A DNA stretch of 64,000 bases from Bacteriovoracaceae bacterium (GTDB lineage Bacteria > Bdellovibrionota > Bacteriovoracia > Bacteriovoracales > Bacteriovoracaceae), in assembly GCA_021737405.1 (NCBI GenBank), contig JAIPEG010000001.1, forward strand, positions 186,001 through 250,000, in the 5' to 3' direction. The notes below the pieces were generated by a model. It was not told the origin of the DNA. It ran no database searches and was given only the letters and a program-made list of their open reading frames with translations. Positions 18,286 to 28,004 of the stretch are shown piece after piece. How positions within the stretch are numbered: position 1 is the first letter of the stretch; every line of letters starts with the position of its first letter. Both the position numbers and the translations under genes were made by a program.

Positions 18286-19185
18286 ATGATCTCTTTAAAA
18301 GCTGAATACCACTTAAGAAACCACCCTAATCGTTTAATTAGGGCACTCTTTAGCCGCCTATCGACCCTAAGAGATAGGCTGTACAAGCTGCTATCATTTT
18401 TTTTAGCAGCTTTTATAAACTTTCTTCCTAATCGCATCATCAGCATGACTAAAGAAAGGATAACTCCTTTTACAAAAATGCCTTACGATCTTCCCGTTAA
18501 GATGACTGCCAACTCCCACAGAGAATTTAGAAGAGCTGGCTTTTGCTTCAGAGAGGAAAGCACCACCAAATGGATCGAGGAAAATGCAAAAAAAGGTGGT
18601 GTTTTATTTGATATTGGAGCTAATGTTGGCGCAGTCTCTCTCCTTTATGCTGCCAATGTATTAAATTATCATAGCGATCTACCCGATAACTCTATAATCT
18701 CTTTTGAGCCCACCCCCGGGACCTTCGACACACTGTGCAAAAACATTAAAATAAATAACTTTATGGGTAAAATCCTTCCAATGAACTCGCCTATGAGTAA
18801 TAGATCAAACTTAGGTTTTTTTGAAATGGCTAGTGATGCCTCAGGAACTAGCGGGCACAACTTTTCATCAACAGGTATCAAAGATGCAAATTTTAAAAAT
18901 AAAACATTACGAGTTCCAATGATTTCATTCACAATTGATCAACTTGTATTTGACTTTAATCTTCCAAGCCCAGACTGGCTAAAGATTGACGTGGATGGCT
19001 TAGACTTTCTCGTCTTAAAAGGGGCCAAGAAAGTTCTTGAGAGTGGCATGGTGAACAGTATTCTCATCGAAAAAAATAAAAATGAAAATGATATAAGGGA
19101 GTTTTTAATCGACCACGGATTTTTAGAAGTTAACATAAAAGAACGAATTTCAGAGGACATAAACCTTCGGTTTGATAGAAGCTAA
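18286..19185 (+). CDS. FkbM-family SAM methyltransferase
   Basis: 299 residues. A basic and hydrophobic N-terminal segment (about 35-55, LSFFLAAFINFLPN) precedes the methyltransferase core with VLFDIGANVGAVSLL, IISFEPTPGTFDTL and WLKIDVDGLDFLVLKGA. These are the FkbM motifs. It may methylate a sugar hydroxyl in the glycan. It ends convergent with the PglC-like gene, overlapping it by 4 bases. Confidence 0.8.
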   Translation: MISLKAEYHLRNHPNRLIRALFSRLSTLRDRLYKLLSFFLAAFINFLPNRIISMTKERITPFTKMPYDLPVKMTANSHREFRRAGFCFREESTTKWIEENAKKGGVLFDIGANVGAVSLLYAANVLNYHSDLPDNSIISFEPTPGTFDTLCKNIKINNFMGKILPMNSPMSNRSNLGFFEMASDASGTSGHNFSSTGIKDANFKNKTLRVPMISFTIDQLVFDFNLPSPDWLKIDVDGLDFLVLKGAKKVLESGMVNSILIEKNKNENDIREFLIDHGFLEVNIKERISEDINLRFDRS

Positions 19186-19742
19186 TGTGATATCCCCTTT
19201 CTCATTGCAACCCTAACGAGGGTTAGGATTATTATTTTAAAATCCATAAAAAATGACCTATGAGTTAAATAATAAAAATCAAGCTGAACCTTTTCCTCCA
19301 AATCTAATTCATCCCTACCATTTATCTGTGCCCAACCTGTTAAGCCAGGCCGCAGCTTATGAACTCCCCTCCTTGTTCTCATCGCAATAAGATCAGCCTG
19401 ATTATAAAGTGCAGGCCGAGGTCCAACAAAGGACATATCGCCTTTTAATATTGTCCAAAGCTGTGGCAGCTCATCTAGGCTTGTTTTCCTAAGAAACCCA
19501 CCAATAGCAGTTAAATACGACTGGGAGTCATTTAAAAGGTGTGTGGCAACTTGAGGAGTCTCAATTAGCATCGTTCGGAATTTGGGCATAGAAAAAACTT
19601 CATTTTCGATTCCTACTCGATCGGACCAATATAAAGCTGGTCCTCGAGATGTCATACGCACAACAATCATGACAAGTACCATCAAAGGTAAGCTAAAGAA
19701 AGTAACAATTAATGCAAAGGTAAAGTCAAAAAACCTTTTCAT
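19182..19742 (-). CDS. PglC-type initiating phosphoglycosyltransferase
   Basis: A compact 186-residue monotopic phosphoglycosyltransferase: an N-terminal membrane helix (about 6-30), then MPKFRTM, TSLDELPQLWTILKGDM, SFVGPRP and RPGLTGWAQINGRDE. These enzymes move a sugar phosphate from a UDP-sugar to undecaprenyl phosphate and begin glycan assembly. It follows the FucNAc synthesis genes, so the first sugar may be FucNAc or a di-acetamido sugar. It is the last gene of the long minus-strand operon. Confidence 0.88.
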   Translation of the reverse strand: MKRFFDFTFALIVTFFSLPLMVLVMIVVRMTSRGPALYWSDRVGIENEVFSMPKFRTMLIETPQVATHLLNDSQSYLTAIGGFLRKTSLDELPQLWTILKGDMSFVGPRPALYNQADLIAMRTRRGVHKLRPGLTGWAQINGRDELDLEEKVQLDFYYLTHRSFFMDFKIIILTLVRVAMRKGISH

Positions 19743-19746
19743 TTCC

Positions 19747-20874
19747 TTATAAGAACTTGTGCCAAACTGTTCTGTTAATATAATCCGTATAACTTTGGAT
19801 TACTTTTACCACCTGTTTGGAAACTAAGTCTGACTTATAATCTTCAATTTCTAGCGGTATAGATTCCTTATACTGAGCCGTAACAATGTCTATAGACTCA
19901 ATTACTCTATTCGCCACTAATCCGGACATGATAACAACACCAACATCCATTCCCTCAGGCCTTTCATGAGCCTGCCTAATCATTATTCCAGGAAATTTAA
20001 GAATTGAAGACTCTTCAGTAATGGTTCCACTGTCACTAATCACACAGAAGGATGACTTTTGAAGCTTATTATAATCAAAAAAGCCAAGCGGTTTCATAAA
20101 TTCAACTCGAGAATCAAAGTCACTTCGTCCTACAGCTTCAAGCTTCTTTTTAGTTCGGGGATGAGTAGAAACGATTACTCGCTTATCGTACCTCTGAGCA
20201 ACAGCATTTAGTGTATCAAGAAGATCGTTAAAGTTAGTATCACTATCAATATTTTCCTCTCGATGAGCACTCACTATAAAGAACTCGTTCTCTTCCAAAT
20301 TTAACCTTTTTAGAATATCTGATTTCTCAATATCATTTTGGTAAAAACTAAGCACTTCTCTCATAGGCGTGCCCGTTTTTATTATTGTCTCTGGCTTTAT
20401 ACCTTCATCAAGTAAATAACGCCGAGAGTGCTCACAGTGAACCATATTAATATCACTCAAGTGATCAACGATTTTTCTATTAAGTTCTTCGGGAACTCTT
20501 TGATCGAAACAACGATTACCAGCCTCCATGTGGAAGATCGGAATTTTTTTTCTTTTTGCTGCAATTACAGAGATACAGCTATTAGTATCACCATATAATA
20601 AGATCGCGTCGGGCTTAACATCTTCTAAAACATCATCTACCTTGGAAATAACATTTGCGATAGTCTTGTTGGCATTTTGCCCTGCCGACTCTAAAAAGAA
20701 ATCTGGCTTTGGCATATTTAAATCTTTAAAAAAAACCTCATTTAATTCGTAATCATAGTTTTGGCCAGTATGACACAAAATATGATCTGTATATTTAATA
20801 AGTTCATTAACAATGCGACTTAACTTTATTATTTCGGGTCTTGTCCCAACGATTGTCATCACCTTAAGTGCCAT
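19747..20874 (-). CDS. fnlC: UDP-N-acetyl sugar 2-epimerase (FnlC/WbjD-type)
   Basis: A 375-residue WecB-like 2-epimerase with VGTRPEIIKLSRIV, CHTGQNYDYELNEVFF, LYGDTNSC, HMEAGNRCFDQRVPEE and ISDSGTITEES. In FnlC/WbjD/CapG it converts UDP-2-acetamido-2,6-dideoxy-L-talose to UDP-L-FucNAc, the last step of that pathway. The preceding two genes encode the first two steps, which decides between WecB and FnlC. Confidence 0.88.
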   Translation of the reverse strand: MALKVMTIVGTRPEIIKLSRIVNELIKYTDHILCHTGQNYDYELNEVFFKDLNMPKPDFFLESAGQNANKTIANVISKVDDVLEDVKPDAILLYGDTNSCISVIAAKRKKIPIFHMEAGNRCFDQRVPEELNRKIVDHLSDINMVHCEHSRRYLLDEGIKPETIIKTGTPMREVLSFYQNDIEKSDILKRLNLEENEFFIVSAHREENIDSDTNFNDLLDTLNAVAQRYDKRVIVSTHPRTKKKLEAVGRSDFDSRVEFMKPLGFFDYNKLQKSSFCVISDSGTITEESSILKFPGIMIRQAHERPEGMDVGVVIMSGLVANRVIESIDIVTAQYKESIPLEIEDYKSDLVSKQVVKVIQSYTDYINRTVWHKFL

Positions 20875-20883
20875 AATTAATAC

Positions 20884-21951
20884 CTACCTTAATAACTCAA
20901 ATTCATTTGTTTTTTTTGAAAAATTTAAAAGGTTATTTTTTTTAAGTAAGCCAATAGTGCCTTTAAGATCTAACACTTCATCATTGGAACTATACTCTTT
21001 TGTAAGGCTTATTTTTCCTTCTAAACTTCCTTGAAGTTCTGGTAACATTGATTGAATAGCATAATAGTCACCAATACTATAGCAGTGATTAATCTCTTCT
21101 TCGGAAATCATTATTTCATGCATCTTCTCCCCGGGCCTTATACCAGTTACAGATATTCCGATTTCCCGATGTCCTATCAATGCTTTGGCAATATTTTCAA
21201 CCGTTGCAGATGGAGCATTAGGTACAAATGTCTCACCAGCATTTCCATTTTTCATTACCGCGAATATAGTATCCACCGCATCATCTAAACTTATTAAAAA
21301 CCTAGTCATGGAAGGTACAGTTAGAGTTACTGGTCCGCCATTTTTTATTTGCTCATAAAAAAGAGGTATCACAGACCCTCTAGAGGCCAGGACATTTCCA
21401 TACCGTACACACATAAATTTTGTACTGGGGTTTAAAATATTTGCTGTTGTAAAAATTCTTTCTTGAATTGCTTTAGTCATCCCCATTACGTTGACAGGTT
21501 TAGCAGCCTTATCTGTAGAAACACCAACAACAATTTCGACCTTTAAGTTATTTTCTCTAATCGCCCTCACAATATTTTCTGCACCAAGACAATTAGTAAG
21601 CAATGCTTGATAAGGAAAATATTCACAGGATGGTACCTGCTTTAAGGCTGCGGCATTAATAACAATGTCTACATCTTTACAGGCAGAGCTAACATCTTGA
21701 TAACTCCTAACATCGCCAATACGAAACTCTAAAAGGTTTTTAAAATTATTATAAGTAACTTCTTCAGTACTCACCTTTCGATGAAGGTACTCTAGCCTCA
21801 TTTGATGATGTTTACCTTCGTCACGAGAAAAAACAATTATTTTTTCAGGATTTCCACATTCTCCTGACAAAACTCTTCTTACGAAAGTCTTGCCCATAGA
21901 GCCAGTACCACCGGTGACGAGTATCCTTTTTCCCTCTAGGAAACTTTCCAT
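20884..21951 (-). CDS. fnlA: UDP-GlcNAc 4,6-dehydratase/5-epimerase (FnlA/WbjB/CapE)
   Basis: 355 residues with VTGGTGSMGKTF, VFSRDEGKHHQM, NAAALKQVPSCEYFP and STDKAAKPVNVMGMTKA. The Met in place of the usual catalytic Tyr of the YxxxK motif is a feature of the FlaA1/CapE branch and separates it from PseB here. It makes the 4-keto intermediate for UDP-L-FucNAc. Two bases separate it from the reductase gene upstream. Confidence 0.9.
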   Translation of the reverse strand: MESFLEGKRILVTGGTGSMGKTFVRRVLSGECGNPEKIIVFSRDEGKHHQMRLEYLHRKVSTEEVTYNNFKNLLEFRIGDVRSYQDVSSACKDVDIVINAAALKQVPSCEYFPYQALLTNCLGAENIVRAIRENNLKVEIVVGVSTDKAAKPVNVMGMTKAIQERIFTTANILNPSTKFMCVRYGNVLASRGSVIPLFYEQIKNGGPVTLTVPSMTRFLISLDDAVDTIFAVMKNGNAGETFVPNAPSATVENIAKALIGHREIGISVTGIRPGEKMHEIMISEEEINHCYSIGDYYAIQSMLPELQGSLEGKISLTKEYSSNDEVLDLKGTIGLLKKNNLLNFSKKTNEFELLR

Positions 21952-21953
21952 CT

Positions 21954-22841
21954 CTATCTCTTTAATGAATTATAAAAGTCAAAGTCAACTTTTAGATCGT
22001 TAATGATATTATTCCAACTCATGAGAGGCATGCCGGTCAAATCTCTAAAGCATGTTGAATCTAGATCTCTCTTAATGGAAATACTCTCTTCTTTTTCGAT
22101 TTCTATATCTAACTCAAGAACCTCTTTTGCCATTTGGAGCAAACTAAATTTATCTATAGGCTCCGTAGATAAGTGATATAAACCACTTAGATCAGGGCAG
22201 GGGAAAACGTAATCACTTAAAACCTTTGCAAAAGTATGTGTTGGAAAGCCAGAGTAAATAGCCTTAGAGAAACCTTTAATTTTTTTCCCTTTATTGGAAA
22301 GAAGCCACTCTATTAGTCCACCATGAGGATTTATTTCTCTACCAATTGTTGAAGTGCGGATAGTTATAGTATTTTTGTGATTAATAACTTCACCAAGAAT
22401 CTTACTTCGACCATATAAATCAGTAGCGTCTGGTATATCAGTCTCTGTATAATCTCCTTTTTCACCAGAAAATACACAATCAGTGCTCATCTGGAGCATC
22501 CTTGAACCAACGTTTACGCATAACTTATTTAGCTGATGTGGAAAAAGTGAATTTAAGGAGATTGTTGGAATAGCACTTTCCGATAACTCATGTTGTTTTA
22601 CAATACCAACACAATTTAAAGTAATTTCTGGTTTAATTTCGGATAAAATATCTTCCAGCTTTCCAAGATTTTCTACGTTGACTCCCTGAAATGATTTAGA
22701 CCAATCCAATTGACTTAGATCTTTCATTTCAGAGCGAAAATCTGATCTAGAAACACTATAAACTTCATGACCAATACTAGACAAGCTGGCCCATAAACGA
22801 TGACCAATCATACCTGTACCACCAATAACTAAAACTTTCAT
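21954..22841 (-). CDS. RmlD-like 4-keto reductase of the FucNAc pathway
   Basis: 295 residues with VIGGTGMIGHRLWASL, NCVGIVKQ, MSTDCVFSGEKGDY and YGRSKILGE. It resembles dTDP-4-dehydrorhamnose reductase. Classic FnlB/WbjC/CapF is about 370 residues with an added C-terminal cupin domain, which is absent here. By position it should reduce the FnlA product. A short form without the cupin may lack the extra C3-epimerisation function, so stereochemistry of the product is open. Confidence 0.75.
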   Translation of the reverse strand: MKVLVIGGTGMIGHRLWASLSSIGHEVYSVSRSDFRSEMKDLSQLDWSKSFQGVNVENLGKLEDILSEIKPEITLNCVGIVKQHELSESAIPTISLNSLFPHQLNKLCVNVGSRMLQMSTDCVFSGEKGDYTETDIPDATDLYGRSKILGEVINHKNTITIRTSTIGREINPHGGLIEWLLSNKGKKIKGFSKAIYSGFPTHTFAKVLSDYVFPCPDLSGLYHLSTEPIDKFSLLQMAKEVLELDIEIEKEESISIKRDLDSTCFRDLTGMPLMSWNNIINDLKVDFDFYNSLKR

Positions 22842-22905
22842 TTATGCTTTCCAGTTGGCTTTTGAATTAGGGAAGTATGTCATTTGAAGCGATTTTTGGC
22901 AATTA

Positions 22906-24126
22906 TCATAGGGTATTAAGAATTTCTTCTAGACGCATGAGGAGCTTATTTCGATCAAAGTTGTTAAAAAAATATTTTCTTCCATTAGCACCCAAAATCA
23001 CTCGTTCACCCTGCGTCAATCCATAAATTTTCAAAACCCCCTCAGCTAAAGACTGGGGACAACCAGCCTTACAGCTAACACCCGCATCGGCCTGCTCGAT
23101 TAGACTTGCTCCCTCACCATCCATCGATACAATTATCGGCTTTCCACTTGGAAGGTAGGATTGGATTTTAGCTGGAACTGTAATTGTAAAAAGGGGATCT
23201 TTTTTTAGTGACGCTAATAGTAAATCGGCATTTTTATAATATAGAGGCATTGCCTCCAGTGGTTTTCTTCCTAGTAAGTGAAAGTTCTCAGTAAGACCTC
23301 TATTTAAAATTTCTACTTCGACCCATTCTTTCATAAGCCCGTCGCCCAAAACAACCCAATGGATATCTCTATAGTATTTAAGCATAGCAGCAGCCTCAAC
23401 TATAGTTTCAAAGCCCTGACTGGTTCCAATATTGCCTGCGAACATAATCTTAAACCCATCAGGTATCAAGTTTTGATCATAGCCAACAACTTCATTACTT
23501 ATGGCTTCACTAGTGAATAGATCCTCTCCCCACTGTGGCCAATACTCTACTTTCTCTTTATCAATCCCCCTACTCACGATTTTTTCAATAAAGCCCCTTG
23601 AGGTAACAAGAATACGATCGCTATTTTTATACAAAAACTTAACAAACTTAGACCAAAGCCATAGAACCCATTCTTTCTTTACCATTCCAGTAGCCGATAG
23701 TGTCTCAGGCCAGAGGTCAGTTACCCAGAATATTATTGGGGCTCTCTTTATCCACTTTAATATTACAGCAGGAAAAGCGACCGTCACAGGGGATGGCTGG
23801 TAAACAAAGATCTTATCGATCCTACCCTTAATAAAGAAAGGACCTAAAATTGATGAAAATAGTAAAAATGAAAAATAATTTAGTGCTAAAAAGATATTTT
23901 TCTTTTGACCTCTTGGTATTAATGGAACTCTAACGACGGTAACTCCACTATAGTTTTCTCGATAGGGACCCCTAAAAGAGTATCCAGAAAATATTTTTCC
24001 TCCTGGATAATTAGGTAAGCCCGTTAGAACAATAACCTCATAACCTTTATCATTAAGAGCGCGAGCAATATCATTTACTCTAAATTGCTCCGGCCAGAAA
24101 TATTGGGTAACAATTAAAACTCTCAT
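22906..24126 (-). CDS. WbuB-like GT4 glycosyltransferase
   Basis: 406 residues of a GT-B, family-4 transferase close in pattern to WbuB, the FucNAc transferase: VTQYFWPEQFRVNDIARAL at the N-terminus, GLPNYPGGKIF, ITVPAKIQSYLPSGKPII and a C-terminal nucleotide-sugar site with FAGNIGTSQGFETI. It lies directly upstream of the fnl genes and overlaps the HAD gene by 4 bases. Transfer of L-FucNAc is the best guess. Confidence 0.8.
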   Translation of the reverse strand: MRVLIVTQYFWPEQFRVNDIARALNDKGYEVIVLTGLPNYPGGKIFSGYSFRGPYRENYSGVTVVRVPLIPRGQKKNIFLALNYFSFLLFSSILGPFFIKGRIDKIFVYQPSPVTVAFPAVILKWIKRAPIIFWVTDLWPETLSATGMVKKEWVLWLWSKFVKFLYKNSDRILVTSRGFIEKIVSRGIDKEKVEYWPQWGEDLFTSEAISNEVVGYDQNLIPDGFKIMFAGNIGTSQGFETIVEAAAMLKYYRDIHWVVLGDGLMKEWVEVEILNRGLTENFHLLGRKPLEAMPLYYKNADLLLASLKKDPLFTITVPAKIQSYLPSGKPIIVSMDGEGASLIEQADAGVSCKAGCPQSLAEGVLKIYGLTQGERVILGANGRKYFFNNFDRNKLLMRLEEILNTL

Positions 24127-24776
24127 CTAAGGCTTAAGACCTGCTCCAACTCTAGCCCAAACTCTTTAATGTTACTAAAGCGTTTGACCTCTTTTTCTTG
24201 AGGCGGAAAATTGGCATTGATTGCTAAGAAGTCTAAATCACATGCAACAGCTGCGTCATAATCGGTAAGTGAATCTCCTAAAAAAATTATATCTGAAGGG
24301 GACAGGTTTTCTCTCATTAATATATTTTTTATATGCGTTTCCTTCGAATTATTTCCACCATAAACCTCAGAAAAATATTGATCAATCTCATTCCTCTTTA
24401 AAACTTCTAAAATCTCCTCGCTCGGTGCACCGGAAACAATATAAGATATTAAATTTAGTTTATTAATCTTTTTTAAACAAAACTTTACTCCAGAAAACAG
24501 CGTATCTCCTTTAAGTCCTTTCTCTACACTTTCCTCAAATGTATTTATTAATGCTTGAATTTTAGACTCTTGAACAGAACGACACATAACCTCCTCTTCG
24601 AAATACCTAAATTTCTGAGTTCTATTAACTCCCCCATGCCGGAGATGGTATTCTCTAATCATATCTAGCTGTTTAGAGTTAGCATCATCTTTGTAGGCTT
24701 CCAGAAAAGCATTCGTTTTAATTCCAACGGAATCATTTAAAACACCATCAAAATCAAACAAAATACACTTTTTCAA
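24123..24776 (-). CDS. HAD-family phosphatase
   Basis: 217 residues starting at TTG. It has all HAD motifs: ILFDFDGVLNDS (D8, D10), IVSGAPSEEI, a Lys in NNSKETHIK and FLGDSLTDYDAA. The helical cap after motif I is of the beta-phosphoglucomutase/phosphoglycolate type. In this operon it probably removes phosphate from a sugar-acid phosphate before CMP activation. The position is analogous to KdsC in Kdo synthesis, although the subfamily differs. Confidence 0.8.
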   Translation of the reverse strand: MKKCILFDFDGVLNDSVGIKTNAFLEAYKDDANSKQLDMIREYHLRHGGVNRTQKFRYFEEEVMCRSVQESKIQALINTFEESVEKGLKGDTLFSGVKFCLKKINKLNLISYIVSGAPSEEILEVLKRNEIDQYFSEVYGGNNSKETHIKNILMRENLSPSDIIFLGDSLTDYDAAVACDLDFLAINANFPPQEKEVKRFSNIKEFGLELEQVLSLR

Positions 24777-24783
24777 TTAGAAT

Positions 24784-25701
24784 CTAACCTTTAGTAATTT
24801 TTAATAAATTATCAATTGCGGATTTCCCCATGGCCATTACTGCTTCATCAGCATTGCCCCCAATATGAGGAGTACAATAGACATTTTCCCTCTCAATTAA
24901 GCTATGAGGTGGATAGGGTTCTTCAATAAAGGCATCGATTGCTAATCCAGAGATATGCCCCTCATCTAAAGCGACTTCTAAATCCGATTCATTAATGATC
25001 CCTCCACGAGCGGTATTTATTAAGAATGGCTTTTGCTTCATTGTTCTCATTTCTTTAATTGTTATCAAATTTTGAGTTTTTTCAGATAGAGGTGTATGTA
25101 TTGAGATTATATCGGATTCCTTAAAAATTCTTTCTAGCTTAGAGTTCTTAAGAGAATAGCCATTAAATGCATTCGTATCGATATCATTTATTAAAATCTT
25201 GCAATTAAATGGTTCAAGTAGTCTATAAACTTCCTTACCAACGTTTCCAAAGCCAATTAACCCAACTGTTTTATGCGAAAGTTGCCTACCACCAACTTTT
25301 TTCCACTCTCCCCTACTTAAAAGGGAAGATGTTTGATAGAGATTTCTTATCAAGGAGATCGCAAAGCCAATCGTCATCTCTGCAACACTTAGCTTATTTA
25401 CACCCCCAGTCCATCCTACGGGAATCCCTCTCTCTGCACATGCTTTTAGGTCAACATTGTCAAGGCCAACACCATATTTAGATATATACTTTAATTTAGG
25501 AAGGCTTTCCAAAACCTCGAGGTCTATCTGATCAAGACCCACAATCACAGCATCGGCATCATCTAAAAAAATGATTAGCTCACTTTTAGTGAAACGAATT
25601 CCCTCGATATTGTATTTTATTTTCCCACGCCATTTCGAAGAAACCTCATCTCTTAGGTATTTATTTTTAGAAAAAGAGGCAGATGTTACAGCTAATTTCA
25701 T
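24784..25701 (-). CDS. D-2-hydroxyacid dehydrogenase, SerA-like fold
   Basis: 305 residues: a catalytic domain split around a Rossmann domain, with KYISKYGVGLDNVDL, GLIGFGNVGKEVYRLL, INTARGGIINESDLE and the active-site His in CTPHIGGNADEA. There is no ACT domain, and the location argues against serine synthesis. A role interconverting a 2-hydroxy and 2-keto sugar acid for the CMP-transferase at 29167 is attractive but unproven. Confidence 0.85.
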   Translation of the reverse strand: MKLAVTSASFSKNKYLRDEVSSKWRGKIKYNIEGIRFTKSELIIFLDDADAVIVGLDQIDLEVLESLPKLKYISKYGVGLDNVDLKACAERGIPVGWTGGVNKLSVAEMTIGFAISLIRNLYQTSSLLSRGEWKKVGGRQLSHKTVGLIGFGNVGKEVYRLLEPFNCKILINDIDTNAFNGYSLKNSKLERIFKESDIISIHTPLSEKTQNLITIKEMRTMKQKPFLINTARGGIINESDLEVALDEGHISGLAIDAFIEEPYPPHSLIERENVYCTPHIGGNADEAVMAMGKSAIDNLLKITKG

Positions 25702-25708
25702 TAAAGTC

Positions 25709-26335
25709 TCACAGCTTCAAATCAGAACAAACAAAAAAGTTAAAGTCATTTAAAATTTTGTTATAGGGTAGCTTCCTATTTGCTTTAGAGTTAAAAGAGG
25801 TTATTAAGTGTTTCTTATTTTCTCCCATTATCAATAATGCCCCCTCATTACATTTCTTTAGCAGTTCATATGTAACCGTTACACGCTTTTTTGGAGGCTT
25901 GGGAGAGTCTTTAATACTAACAAATAGTTTAGATTTTTCAAAAGTGTCCTTTTCAGGAAAAAGGCTACAAACATGACCATCTTCTCCAACACCCAAAAGC
26001 GCGAAATCAAAAGATTCAATGTTAGATAAGATTTTCTCCCCTTTCTTAAGAGAAGGAAGACCATTCTCATAAAAGTCAACGACCTTGAAGCTAGGTCCCA
26101 AAATCTCGCTAACGATCCCCGTATTACTATAGGTCGATTCAATCGGAACAAGCCTCTCATCAGCTATGAATACTAAGGTTCCTTCTCCACAAAAGTTATT
26201 CGAAAAAGAATCAAGAACAGACTTTATGGAGTTTCCTCCAGAGACTAAAAAACGAAAGGATTGACCAAGTTTTTTTTTATCATTTGCAATATGAATGATT
26301 CTCGCAATTAGTTTGCTCTCATCAATTGAGTTCAT
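25709..26335 (-). CDS. 6-phosphogluconolactonase/GlcN6P-isomerase family protein
   Basis: 208 residues, shorter than usual for the family, with VSGGNS, FIADERLVP and LLGVGEDGHVCSLFPEKD, the signature of 6-phosphogluconolactonases. A lactonase could open an aldonolactone made by a neighbouring dehydrogenase; the related deaminase/isomerase activity is the alternative. It is embedded in an operon of sugar-modifying enzymes, with 5-8 base gaps, and not near zwf or gnd. Confidence 0.8.
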   Translation of the reverse strand: MNSIDESKLIARIIHIANDKKKLGQSFRFLVSGGNSIKSVLDSFSNNFCGEGTLVFIADERLVPIESTYSNTGIVSEILGPSFKVVDFYENGLPSLKKGEKILSNIESFDFALLGVGEDGHVCSLFPEKDTFEKSKLFVSIKDSPKPPKKRVTVTYELLKKCNEGALLIMGENKKHLITSFNSKANRKLPYNKILNDFNFFVCSDLKL

Positions 26336-26340
26336 ATAAC

Positions 26341-27243
26341 CTACTTAGAGTTTTTTTCTTTACTTAATTCTCCATAAACTTCGTGAATGCACTCCAATAT
26401 CCCTTGACCTAGGTCTTTATATGCATTGTATACCAGCTTTCTTCCAGTTTTTGGTAGGAAATTAAAAGGGGTAATCACATAGTGGGTTAGCATCTCTGGG
26501 TTATCAGTAGTTTCTATGTTAATATCCCCACCCAAAATTTCGTTTATCATCTGGAGAAGATTTTTAATCTGAATGTCTTCAAGCCCAGTTATTGAAACGT
26601 AGTTCTCATTAAATCCCTCTTTTAAAATTTGGATAGCCCCTCGAGCGGCATCTTTGACATGAATATACTGACGAATCTCTTCTCCTGTGCCCCAGTAATT
26701 AATTTTACCCTCCTCAAGGGCTTGTGTAATTAACTTATAAACAGCGTTACCGTGAGTTGCGCCCGGACCATACAATGACCCATATCTTAGAATACAAAAT
26801 TCTAATCCATAAGCTTTAGAGTACTCCTCAATTAAAAGCTCACAGCACTGCTTGCTCGCTCTGTAAAAGCTCCCATTCTTACTAAAAACATACATGCTAC
26901 TTGCAAAAATTAGCTTTTTAATATTATTTTTAACGCAGGCCTCAAGTACATTAGTAGTACCCATGACATTCAATTCAATTACCTTTGAAGGATTATCAAA
27001 ACTTGCAAGCATATCTGCCCAACCAGCATAATGATAAATGTAGTCTACTCCCTCTGCAGCCTTAATTAGCTTTTCCTTTTCCGTAATGCAGCCCTCAATA
27101 AACCCTACATCATCATGGGAAGAAGGCTTATGGTCATAAATTGTTACTTTAGCGCCTTCACTTTTTAGTTCATTAACAGTCGCATCCCCAATAAACCCAG
27201 AGCCACCAATAACTAAAACCTTACTTTTTTGTAACTGATTCAC
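26341..27243 (-). CDS. NAD-dependent sugar epimerase/dehydratase
   Basis: About 300 residues of the extended SDR family: VLVIGGSGFIGDATV at the N-terminus, IYDHKP, FASSMYVFS, catalytic YRASK and YGSLYGPGATHGNAV. The frame opens at a TTG at 27255, but the GTG at 27243 has GGGAG at proper spacing and is preferred. It acts on a nucleotide sugar or related substrate in the radical SAM operon; the reaction is not known. Confidence 0.8.
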   Translation of the reverse strand: MNQLQKSKVLVIGGSGFIGDATVNELKSEGAKVTIYDHKPSSHDDVGFIEGCITEKEKLIKAAEGVDYIYHYAGWADMLASFDNPSKVIELNVMGTTNVLEACVKNNIKKLIFASSMYVFSKNGSFYRASKQCCELLIEEYSKAYGLEFCILRYGSLYGPGATHGNAVYKLITQALEEGKINYWGTGEEIRQYIHVKDAARGAIQILKEGFNENYVSITGLEDIQIKNLLQMINEILGGDINIETTDNPEMLTHYVITPFNFLPKTGRKLVYNAYKDLGQGILECIHEVYGELSKEKNSK

Positions 27244-27267
27244 AAAATCTCCCAAGAGCTATATGTT

Positions 27268-27999
27268 TTACTCTCCACCATCAACGTCATAAATCGCACC
27301 TGTACAAAAAGACGCTTCTTCACTACAGAGAAATTTAATCATACTGGCCACTTCTGTAGGGTCACCAGGTCTGTTTAGCATTAAAAACTTTGCTCTTTCT
27401 TCTAATTTCTTTCCCTTATTAAGCGAATGAAATTTCGTATCTATAAATCCGGGTCGAACAACATTTGACAATACCCCATATGGAGCACCTTCTTTTGCCA
27501 CGCCCCTTGCCAAGGACTCGAGAGCACTTTTACTCATGGTATAGTGGATTGTCCGAGGTGATCCACCATGCTTAACGGAACAACTTGAAACAAAAATAAC
27601 CCTCCCCCATTTTTTACTTTTCATATTTGGTAGAAGCCTTTGGGTTAAGTACATGGGAGCTTTGAGGTTTACATTAAAGACAGTATCAACCTCACTTAAA
27701 GAAATATTTTCAAAGTCGGAGAAATTGAGATAAGTAGCTGCATTGTTAACAAGAATATCTATATTATTTTCCAAGAAAACCCTTTCCTGCAACATCTCAA
27801 CAATTGAAGATTGGAGGCTAAAGTCTGCCTTAACAATACCAAGTAGCTTTTCCTTAAGTTTTAATAAATTTGAGTCATTACTATTACAATGAGCGATAAC
27901 GTCATAGTTAGAGTTTAAAAAAGTCTTAACTGTAGCCAGCCCTATTCCACTATTCGCTCCTGTTATAAAGGCAACTTTTTTTCTATTGGCAGAATTCAT
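27268..27999 (-). CDS. Classical SDR oxidoreductase
   Basis: About 243 residues: AFITGANSGIGLATV (cofactor loop), VNNAATYLN, SSCSV with catalytic Ser, YTMSKSALE (Tyr/Lys) and a C-terminal CTGAIYDVDGGE typical of FabG-like enzymes. The upstream GTG at 28020 is possible, but the ATG at 27999 fits the family N-terminus. Similar SDRs (PtmA type) accompany CMP-sugar genes in other glycan loci. Substrate unknown. Confidence 0.85.
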   Translation of the reverse strand: MNSANRKKVAFITGANSGIGLATVKTFLNSNYDVIAHCNSNDSNLLKLKEKLLGIVKADFSLQSSIVEMLQERVFLENNIDILVNNAATYLNFSDFENISLSEVDTVFNVNLKAPMYLTQRLLPNMKSKKWGRVIFVSSCSVKHGGSPRTIHYTMSKSALESLARGVAKEGAPYGVLSNVVRPGFIDTKFHSLNKGKKLEERAKFLMLNRPGDPTEVASMIKFLCSEEASFCTGAIYDVDGGE

Positions 28000-28004
28000 A
28001 GGAA

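Noticed and set aside
24784-26335. SerA and 6-phosphogluconolactonase as central metabolism genes
   Set aside because: No ACT domain, short lactonase, and tight linkage with sugar-nucleotide enzymes instead of serine or pentose-phosphate genes.
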